Source: Clostridiales bacterium (GTDB lineage: Bacteria; Bacillota; Clostridia; Oscillospirales; Oscillospiraceae). From it: a stretch of DNA of 64,000 nucleotides. Shown here one piece after another: positions 32,277-38,696 of this stretch. Position numbers and translations under genes: made by a program. Each line of letters begins with the position of its first letter. Positions within the stretch are counted from its first letter, which is position 1. The DNA lies in assembly GCA_021201475.1 (NCBI GenBank), contig JAJQEV010000120.1:1-64000 (forward strand), read 5' to 3'. The notes beneath the pieces were generated by a model. It was not told where the DNA came from and did no database searches. It saw only the letters and a list, made by a program, of their open reading frames with translations.

Positions 32277-35165
32277 TCACAGACCATACTTTTTCAAGAT
32301 GTACTGGAAGTAATTCTCCAGTTCATATTTCGCCTCGTTCGGGATGCGCTGATATTTCAGAACCTCCGGGATAACAACAGCGGATGTGTTTTTGTTATCG
32401 GAAGTGATATGAAAGACAACTCTTTTCCGGCCATCCAGGTGCAGATTTTTTATCTCGTATCCATTGTCCAACCAACATTGACTGATGTTCATAAAGCCCG
32501 TCCGATACCAATACTCTTTTCGCAGCGCGGTGGCTCCGAGCGGAACCCCCATGATTTCCTCAATCTGCGAAAAGGTGAGCGTGACAGAATTTTTATCACA
32601 GGTGCGGAAAAATTCAGAGAGAGCATAATACTTCTGACCAATCGGTTTACGTTCTTCCTCCAGTTGTAAAAGCAAATCCATAACTTCATCGAGGGAAGAC
32701 GGTAGGCTTTCTGTATCGACATAATCGAACGAGGAATTCATACATCTTTTGTGGACATAGGCTTTTCGCTTCACTCTGCTCGGCTGGCTTTCGTCAACGT
32801 CCACGAGCGTTTTTTCCTCATCGCGCAGGATACTCCTGCCGCAGTAATAGCACTTTCCATTTTGCCTGTTCCAGATAGAGCGGTATACGCCTGTGACACT
32901 GAGTATTTGCCTTTCCGCAGTCCTGCTCTCCAGATAGTCAAATTCGATATATGGATTGAGATTTGTTTTGACGGGATTGTATGGATAGAAAAGAGAGTCT
33001 GACATAAATTTCACTCTGACTTCCTTTTTGTCTGTAAGGGCATAGCAATGCCGTCCCTCATAATCCACATACCAATATTTTTCCAATATCTTTTCCCGCG
33101 TCCACTTCGGATGTTTCTGCTCACAAAGCTGGAGCAGTAATGCCGATATGTAGACATCCATCTGACGAAAGGCAGCGGAAGCCTCGGATACTTTATGATA
33201 CGTCACCCAGCCATCAATCTTTTTGTTAATTTTCGCTATCAACGATTTCTGAGAACCAGTATAACCCTCTATGGTTTCCTTCATGGATGTCATGAAGCGT
33301 TCAACCGCAGAGTCCGATGGCCGCGCATATAGTTGATCCCCGCGCTTTTCATATGTCCTCGACATGAAAGTAAAACCATCTTTGATATTGATAACACGGC
33401 TTTTCTCTGTAGACAGTTCCAGACCACGTTCACCTAAAAAATCGCGAATCACTCGCTTTATAACATTCGCAGTTTCTTCACTTCGCACAGCGATGATAAT
33501 ATCATCAGCATAGCGGAGCAGATTGCCGTTGGCATAATCAATATCGCCATTGGGGTACAACCGGCTGAAAATATATTCTTGCAGACCGTCCAATACCATA
33601 TTTGCGATGATGGGGGAAATGGAGCAGCCAATGCCGATTCCCACATCCATCGGGAACAGTTCTCCCGCAAAGACATATCCCGCGCCGAGAAATTCCCTCA
33701 GTACATTCTCCGCCATGGGGATGTGCTTCAGTATCCAATCGTGGCTGATGTTTTCATAGCACTTTCGGACATCAGCAATAAAAGCCCATTCTGGTGCGCC
33801 CTCACCGGAAAATGCAGAGATGATATATTCATTCATGTCGTATTGGGAGCGCCCCTTCCGATAAGCGAAAGACTTCCTGTCTCCCCACGACTCAGCAATC
33901 GGATCAAGAGCATACGCATACAGTGTCTGCATGGCACGATCATAATAGGTTTCAACATGGACGCGGCGCTGTTTGCCTTGCTTGCTCTTAATGAGGAGCA
34001 GACGCGAAGGAAGCGCACGGTAGCCCTTTGATGTAAGCGATAGTGCAGCCGTCATCTTCTCCTCAGAAGTCATCCATTTTATACGGTCAACACCGGAACC
34101 AGCCGCCGTGCTGCATACATGACGAACAGCAAGGAGCTTTGCATCAATGGAGAATACGATTTTCTTCTGCCACTTTTCTATCAGGTCAGGGCTGTGAGTA
34201 TATGCGGATTTTGCGAGTGCCATCTGCATTGTCTGGAGATGTTCCTCCGCTGCATTCCAGTCTATGCTTTCCCACAGTCCCGCCAAATCAGTAAATTTCG
34301 TATTTCTGAAAGGAATACGTCGCGTCTCCATGTCAATGAGATCATTATATTTGTACTTTACCGGTCTGGGATTTTCCTGAACGGGTGCCTTTTCGCCTGC
34401 CGATAAATCAATATCGAGCATGATCGGGCAATGGTCTGAACCGTAAACATCGGTCAGCATTGTCGATTCATGGATATTGCCAGCAAGTGATTCCGATGCA
34501 AGAAAATAATCAAGACGCCACCCACGGTTTTCCTCACGTTTGTGGAGGCGATTTGACCACCAGGAGAACTTTCCTTTTTCATCAGGATGAATCTGCCGGT
34601 AGCAGTCAACAAAACCGCTGTTTATCAACGCTATAAGATTATCCCGTTCTTCGGAACTAAAACCTTCGGCATTCCATTCCTGCCAGTTGCTTTCACTGTA
34701 AATATCCTCATCAGCTATCGGGACATTGAAGTCCCCACATACAACAACGGGCTTTTTTCGATCCAGCCTTGTCAAATATTCCTGCAATGCTTCATCCCAG
34801 TCAGCGCGGTAATCTCTGCGCTTCCCAGACCGTTGCGAATTGGGGAAGTAGCAGTTGACGAAATAAAACGACTTGTATTCCAGAGTTATAATACGGCCTT
34901 CCGTATCAAAGTATGGATTGCCAATTCCCCGATCAACAGTCACCGGCGTGTATTTTGTGAGTATAAGGGTGCCGGAATATCCTTTTCTTCCGTCACAAAA
35001 ACTCCAGTAGGCTTCGTACCCGCCAAGTTCCGCCAGAAGGTATGGCTCATTTACCTTTGTCTCCTGGAACGCATATATGTCTGCGTCATATTTGCGAAGG
35101 AATGTCGAGAGGCCATGATTCCATGTGGCACGAAGCCCGTTGACATTCCATGATATGAATTGCAT
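32277..35165 (-). CDS. Exonuclease III - reverse transcriptase - zinc module fusion protein
   Basis: A 962-residue fusion; the ATG at 35165 (MQFISWNVNGLRATW) follows GAGGTG. Residues 1-255 are a complete exonuclease III/AP endonuclease domain: N7, E35 (FQE), D145-N147 (GDFNVP), D219 and D244-H245 (SDH). About 385-610 is a reverse transcriptase like those of group II introns: RVHVETYYDRAMQTLYAYALDPIAE, FAYRKGRS, motif A FIADVRKCY (D465), motif B GIGCSISPIIANMVLDGL and RYADDII (D554, D555). A maturase-type thumb follows (IDGWVTYHKVSEASAAFRQMD). C772/C775 with H805/C808 form a zinc site like HNH, but the first His of HNH is replaced (VDVD). The last ~110 residues (LTFSQIEEIMGVPLGATALRKEYWYRTG...WLDNGYEI) resemble the DUF7662-type domain. 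No intron RNA is seen around it. Confidence 0.9.
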   Translation of the reverse strand: MQFISWNVNGLRATWNHGLSTFLRKYDADIYAFQETKVNEPYLLAELGGYEAYWSFCDGRKGYSGTLILTKYTPVTVDRGIGNPYFDTEGRIITLEYKSFYFVNCYFPNSQRSGKRRDYRADWDEALQEYLTRLDRKKPVVVCGDFNVPIADEDIYSESNWQEWNAEGFSSEERDNLIALINSGFVDCYRQIHPDEKGKFSWWSNRLHKREENRGWRLDYFLASESLAGNIHESTMLTDVYGSDHCPIMLDIDLSAGEKAPVQENPRPVKYKYNDLIDMETRRIPFRNTKFTDLAGLWESIDWNAAEEHLQTMQMALAKSAYTHSPDLIEKWQKKIVFSIDAKLLAVRHVCSTAAGSGVDRIKWMTSEEKMTAALSLTSKGYRALPSRLLLIKSKQGKQRRVHVETYYDRAMQTLYAYALDPIAESWGDRKSFAYRKGRSQYDMNEYIISAFSGEGAPEWAFIADVRKCYENISHDWILKHIPMAENVLREFLGAGYVFAGELFPMDVGIGIGCSISPIIANMVLDGLQEYIFSRLYPNGDIDYANGNLLRYADDIIIAVRSEETANVIKRVIRDFLGERGLELSTEKSRVINIKDGFTFMSRTYEKRGDQLYARPSDSAVERFMTSMKETIEGYTGSQKSLIAKINKKIDGWVTYHKVSEASAAFRQMDVYISALLLQLCEQKHPKWTREKILEKYWYVDYEGRHCYALTDKKEVRVKFMSDSLFYPYNPVKTNLNPYIEFDYLESRTAERQILSVTGVYRSIWNRQNGKCYYCGRSILRDEEKTLVDVDESQPSRVKRKAYVHKRCMNSSFDYVDTESLPSSLDEVMDLLLQLEEERKPIGQKYYALSEFFRTCDKNSVTLTFSQIEEIMGVPLGATALRKEYWYRTGFMNISQCWLDNGYEIKNLHLDGRKRVVFHITSDNKNTSAVVIPEVLKYQRIPNEAKYELENYFQYILKKYGL

Positions 35166-35211
35166 AGTACACCTCTTCACAAAACCAGCCTAAAGCGTGG
35201 CACTCCCTCTT

Positions 35212-35625
35212 TTAAGAACAAGCCCCAAGGGAATCTAAAATGCGCATTTCAGCTACGTTTAACCCCTTTAGTGCATTTGGGAATGTGACAATCAGGGAAA
35301 AGCCGAGGTCATTACTTGGCGAATAGAAAACAGCCACCCGGCGAAGATCGGATTTATCTGTGGCAGCGACCGCCAGTACCCCATAAAGGTTGGGCATCGA
35401 GATTAATTCTTTCCACTTGCGAACATCCGGCAGGGTACCTCCGCCATATTCACCATTTCTGGAAAAAGACAGCGATGCCGCTTCCCCTGTGGCCTTGCTG
35501 CTGGTGAAAAAGGTGACTTCGGGGTTCGTGAGGTCTTCCCGCAATAAAAAAGCGTAGAGTGCGGAGAACATTTTCTCCTTCGTTTCGTACTTGACTTTGT
35601 AGCCGTTCAAATCATTTTCTTTCAT
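35212..35625 (-). CDS. Hypothetical partner of the nuclease-RT fusion
   Basis: A 137-residue soluble protein, first gene of the two-gene unit with the nuclease-RT fusion (46 bases between them, same strand). It starts MKENDLNGYKVKYETKEKMFSALYAFLLREDLTNPEVTFF with AGAGAG upstream. It looks mixed alpha/beta (YGVLAVAATDKSDLRRVAVFYSPSNDLGFSLIVTFP). No family recognised. Because nothing else intervenes and the only upstream promoter region is the phased-repeat area, it is likely made together with the fusion protein and could be its regulator, cofactor or inhibitor. Confidence 0.75.
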   Translation of the reverse strand: MKENDLNGYKVKYETKEKMFSALYAFLLREDLTNPEVTFFTSSKATGEAASLSFSRNGEYGGGTLPDVRKWKELISMPNLYGVLAVAATDKSDLRRVAVFYSPSNDLGFSLIVTFPNALKGLNVAEMRILDSLGACS

Positions 35626-35989
35626 AGCTTTCTCTCTTTCGTAATAGGAATTTGGTCGCTAAGACGATTCCGCCAGCGACCGCTAATAAATATAGCACAG
35701 CCACACGATATATGAAAGGAAATGTCTTGAAATTACGACGTTTTTCAGGCTTGAAGCACTGAATATTTTTGTCGTTTGTTGTCGAATCACCTCATAGATT
35801 GTCGAATATACTCGAATTGCCTCGAAAAGCGTCGAACGATTTGTCTTGAGCAGTAACGCCTAAAATGGTAGGATAATGTCGAAGTGTCGAAAGATGGTTC
35901 GACAGTTAAAACTGATGAACTGTTCGCTCTCCTCCATTTTGTGTTACTACATCAGAATAATTGCTGTACGCCAGCAGGAAAGGACTACC
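35626..35989. promoter_or_regulatory. Divergent control region with a helically phased GTCG decamer tract
   Basis: This gap has no gene. Seven consecutive 10-base units start at 35771: GTCGTTTGTT, GTCGAATCAC, CTCATAGATT, GTCGAATATA, CTCGAATTGC, CTCGAAAAGC, GTCGAACGAT. GTCGAA recurs at 35878 and 35886, and an inverted copy TTCGAC lies near 35898. Ten-base spacing puts all copies on one face of the helix. On the plus strand GATAAT at about 35871 could be a -10 for the gene at 35990. On the minus strand only weak boxes precede the 137-residue gene. The same motif and phase occur at 32199-32238. Confidence 0.6.
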
Positions 35990-36346
35990 ATGGAAAAGAT
36001 AAGCTGCATTTCACCAATGGGAGCAAACCCAGATTTTCGGGATCAGGTTTATGACCTGATGAACGGCTTCGTTGACCTCGATGAAGAACCCGTTCCAATA
36101 AGTCAGTACGTTGCAAACGAATACGCCGAAGGGAAAAGGTGTGAACGACTGTATGATGAGGTTTACAATATGAAGCTGCACTTGTTTACACGGCTTCGCT
36201 CTGACGACGATGAAGAATTGGAGCAGCTTGTAAACCGTCTATGCGAGATTGAGAGTATTATGAGCCGCAAGATGTTCGATTATGGCTGGTTCTTTGCGAA
36301 GCGGGATACTATGGAAAAAAGAATGACAGAGGCGACAGAGGCATAA
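35990..36346 (+). CDS. Hypothetical protein, single plus-strand gene
   Basis: A 118-residue helical protein starting MEKISCISPMGANPDFRDQVYDLMNGFVDLDEEP; the ATG at 35990 follows AGGAAAGGA. The rest is a predicted helical bundle (YVANEYAEGKRCERLYDEVYNMKLHLFTRLRSDDDEELEQLVNRLCEIESIMSRKMFDYGWFFAKR). Similar small helical proteins occur as orphan genes in Clostridia ICEs without known function. It is divergent from the nuclease-RT operon and convergent with the relaxase gene, and may share control by the phased repeats. Confidence 0.75.
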   Translation: MEKISCISPMGANPDFRDQVYDLMNGFVDLDEEPVPISQYVANEYAEGKRCERLYDEVYNMKLHLFTRLRSDDDEELEQLVNRLCEIESIMSRKMFDYGWFFAKRDTMEKRMTEATEA

Positions 36347-36361
36347 CTTCTCACCCAAAAA

Positions 36362-36413
36362 CAAAAAAAGTACCGACAGGCTATCACAGTGCTTGTGACA
36401 ACCTGCCGGGTTA
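36362..36413 (-). terminator. Terminator of the relaxase gene
   Basis: On the minus strand CCGGCAGGTTGTCAC pairs with GTGATAGCCTGTCGG (15 bp with wobbles, loop AAGCACT), followed by TACTTTTTTTGTTTTTG. It lies just past the relaxase stop at 36417 and also faces the end of the plus-strand gene at 36346. Confidence 0.85.
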
Positions 36414-36416
36414 AAA

Positions 36417-37826
36417 TTATCTGATAGGCTTCTTTTTCTGATCTTGCTGTCTATTCTGTTCTTCCTGTTCCTGTTGCATCTCGAAGAATACCTCCACATT
36501 GTGCCGTGCCTTCTGATATTCCTGCATCTCAGACCGGGCAGCGCGATATTCCGCGTAAGTCGCTTTTTTCTCCGCCAGCACCTGGGCATATTCCGCACTC
36601 AGGTCTTTGACCTTCGGCAGCTTTTTCACGCCCAGCTGGTCAAAGGCGTTTTTTGCCTCCTTGTGCAGTGTGATTTCAGTCCGGTTCGCCTCAAAGAACT
36701 TCTTGCTGTATCCGGACTTTCGATACTCTACATAGGTGTCCCTGGTCTTAGAATAGTTGATGATGTGGGTCTTGAGCGCGGCGATCTCTACCAGCCGCTT
36801 TTCGGATGCTTTCAGCCGGTCGCTGAGTTCATCAAACTGGGCGGAAGCGGCATCGGTTTTCTGTTGCAGATCATCCAGACTTTCAATGCCATGTTCCCGG
36901 ATGAAAATCATGGTCTGTGCCATCTGTTTCAGATTATAGACTGTCGCCCAGCGCTGGTAGCCGATGCCTTTGGTCTGCATCTTCTCATCAATATCCACCA
37001 GTAGATTGAACTTCGGTTTTCCATGAACCTGGCTGCTTTTGAATTTGGAGCGATGGGCTTTTTCACCCAGAAGCACCGCACGGATTTCCTCCTCGGTGTA
37101 GCCTTCTCCCAGGGAGCAGAACCGGATAAACCGCTTCTGGCCTTTGCCCCGGAGCGCGGTGTTCTTTCCTCGCTTCACCTCATAACCCTTTTGAGCAAGA
37201 AGCTGTAGAAATTCCTCGAAATCCTTCGGCTTTTGCTTCATGACAGCATCAATGTCCGCACAGATGGTATCCCGGAAGGTTTCTTTCTTTGGATACTCGG
37301 TGCGTTTCACTCGCTCCCGATAAGGCCTTTTCTCTATAATAGATAGCCCATGTTCAACACAGATAATATCACTGCATTTCTGTACGGCCAGACCGGACAG
37401 GTGGAAGTCCTTGAATTTTCGCTTGCAGTCGATGGTGGTGGAGTTGAAAATGATATGATTATGGATATGCGCCCGGTCTACATGGGTAGCCACGATGAAA
37501 GCGTGTTTCCCTTTGGTAAACCGCATGGCCAGCTCATAGCCGACCTTGTTTGCTTCCTCCGGCGTGATTTCCCCCGGCTTGAAGGATTGGCGTATCTGAT
37601 ACGCGATGACATTGCTTTTCTGCTGTCGCCCGGTGATGTGCTGGTACTGCCGTTTGGCAAGCAGAAATTCTTCATCCACGGTCATGGGGTCACAGGCATA
37701 CGCCGTGACCAGACTTCCTTTTGCCGTTTTTTCCGGGTTCTGCGCGTAGTCCGTCCGGTCACGCAGGCATTGCGCCAGCGTTTTCCCTTTATTCAGGTGC
37801 ATCGCGATCAGCCGCGTCGCCGCCAT
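36417..37826 (-). CDS. Conjugative relaxase (MOBP-like)
   Basis: A 469-residue relaxase that nicks the origin of transfer and pilots the strand. The metal-binding histidines lie in HVDRAHIHNHIIFNS (H120, H122, H124), and Y27 in RTDYAQNPEKT is a candidate catalytic tyrosine. The N-terminal domain covers about residues 1-190, then KGYEVKRGKNTALRGKGQKRFIRFCSLGEGYTEEEI and a long C-terminal coiled coil. The match is to the relaxase/mobilisation nuclease family of Clostridia ICEs. A terminator upstream means it has its own promoter or relies on read-through. It ends the transfer module before the cargo begins. Confidence 0.93.
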   Translation of the reverse strand: MAATRLIAMHLNKGKTLAQCLRDRTDYAQNPEKTAKGSLVTAYACDPMTVDEEFLLAKRQYQHITGRQQKSNVIAYQIRQSFKPGEITPEEANKVGYELAMRFTKGKHAFIVATHVDRAHIHNHIIFNSTTIDCKRKFKDFHLSGLAVQKCSDIICVEHGLSIIEKRPYRERVKRTEYPKKETFRDTICADIDAVMKQKPKDFEEFLQLLAQKGYEVKRGKNTALRGKGQKRFIRFCSLGEGYTEEEIRAVLLGEKAHRSKFKSSQVHGKPKFNLLVDIDEKMQTKGIGYQRWATVYNLKQMAQTMIFIREHGIESLDDLQQKTDAASAQFDELSDRLKASEKRLVEIAALKTHIINYSKTRDTYVEYRKSGYSKKFFEANRTEITLHKEAKNAFDQLGVKKLPKVKDLSAEYAQVLAEKKATYAEYRAARSEMQEYQKARHNVEVFFEMQQEQEEQNRQQDQKKKPIR

Positions 37827-37841
37827 ATAATCACCATCCCT

Positions 37842-37877
37842 TCAAAAAAAGAAAGAGCTGCCCGGTGAGGACAGCCC
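37842..37877 (-). terminator. Terminator between small membrane gene and relaxase
   Basis: GAGCTGCCC (37855-37863) pairs with GGACAGCCC (37869-37877) with wobbles around a 5-base loop. On the minus strand it is followed by TTTCTTTTTTT. It would reduce read-through from the membrane-protein gene into the relaxase gene, a likely control point. Confidence 0.75.
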
Positions 37878-37901
37878 ATAATAAAATCGTGTACTTTACT
37901 C

Positions 37902-38201
37902 TCATGAGTGCAGGAACCCGACCAGCGCGTCGGTCATGGTATCCAGCAATGTCTCCAATACAGCGGCGACGAACGTAACGGCCACACACAATGCCGCCAG
38001 GACAACCATCACCACAACGGAAGTCCACCACTGGTTTACAGCAGCGACCACGCCGCAGAGGATAATCACCAGGATAAAAAAGCCGATGATGTAGGAGGAA
38101 AGATTGTCCACGACCTTCAACAGCACTGATGCAACAGCGCAGATGAGGATCAGCGGAAGGGTCAGGAGCTTCAACGGGAGCTTTATGAGTGTCATCAACA
38201 T
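37902..38201 (-). CDS. Small membrane protein of the relaxase region
   Basis: A 99-residue hydrophobic protein starting MLMTLIKLPLKLLTLPLILICAVASVLL, with about three membrane segments (LLTLPLILICAVASVLLKVV; YIIGFFILVIILCGVVAAV; VVVMVVLAALCVAVTFVAAVLE). A TTG start at 38210 is also possible. Similar proteins sit between mobC and the relaxase in Clostridia ICEs; their role is unknown. It could anchor the relaxosome or belong to the secretion channel. Confidence 0.75.
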   Translation of the reverse strand: MLMTLIKLPLKLLTLPLILICAVASVLLKVVDNLSSYIIGFFILVIILCGVVAAVNQWWTSVVVMVVLAALCVAVTFVAAVLETLLDTMTDALVGFLHS

Positions 38202-38210
38202 GGCGGTCAA

Positions 38211-38357
38211 CCATCCTTTCTTTTCTTATGCCTTCATTATAAAGGCAGGGTATCAGACTGGCAATGATGTCGCCGGTCTATGTTTACGGCACAGCGGTTT
38301 GCTCCGCCATGCCGTTTTTTATAAAATCTCCGGTACAAAACCCGGACATTTGCGCTG
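38211..38357. other. Candidate origin-of-transfer region
   Basis: The 147-base gap between mobC and the small membrane gene holds a strong hairpin: ACGGCA..GCGG (38286-38297) with CCGC..TGCCGT (38304-38315), followed on the plus strand by TTTTTT. Relaxase and MobC normally act on an oriT close to their genes with such inverted repeats. No other non-coding stretch in the relaxase module is as structured. A plain plus-strand terminator is the alternative, although no plus-strand gene precedes it. No nick site can be named with confidence. Confidence 0.4.
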
Positions 38358-38696
38358 TCACTGGACAGTGGCAAGCCTTGTGAGTATCTCTTTACAGCTT
38401 ACCCACAAATCATCCAGACGGCGCTGCAAATCCTCTATATCCTCCGAATAGATACTCCCGGTTTCATGAGCCTTCTTTGTATACTGATTGAGGTTATTCG
38501 AGGCATAACGCAACAACTGCACCATCTGGGTCACATCGGTCAAATCCATATTGACACAGATGCCGTCCAGCGCCATCTTACGGATATAGGCGCTCATATT
38601 CTCCACGCCGATCTCGGCCATTTTCTCCTGTATGCGGTCACGCTCCGCCTGGGAGACGCGGAGCATGATCACTTTATCTTTCTGTTCAGTATCCAT
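38358..38696 (-). CDS. Mobilisation protein MobC
   Basis: A 112-residue relaxosome accessory protein. The ATG at 38696 follows AGGAGG by seven bases and overlaps the TGA of the giant methylase-helicase gene (ATGA). The N-terminus has the ribbon-helix-helix pattern (DKVIMLRVSQAERDRIQEKMAEIGVENMSAYIRKMALDG) followed by the MobC motif (LLRYASNNLNQYTKKAHETGSIYSEDIEDLQRRLDDLW). MobC proteins bind oriT and help the relaxase open the strands. It is coupled to the DNA-processing genes upstream and precedes the relaxase. Confidence 0.92.
   Translation of the reverse strand: MDTEQKDKVIMLRVSQAERDRIQEKMAEIGVENMSAYIRKMALDGICVNMDLTDVTQMVQLLRYASNNLNQYTKKAHETGSIYSEDIEDLQRRLDDLWVSCKEILTRLATVQ

Noticed and set aside
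32277-35165. Group II intron or retron
   Set aside because: No domain V-like RNA or intron ends were seen around the gene, and no msr/msd-type region. The VTG at about residue 758 lies outside the reverse transcriptase domain, so it is not the retron VTG motif.
37831-38214. 127-residue minus-strand frame over the small membrane gene
   Set aside because: Out of frame with the clear three-segment membrane protein at 37902-38201, polar and arginine-rich, and it runs through a terminator.
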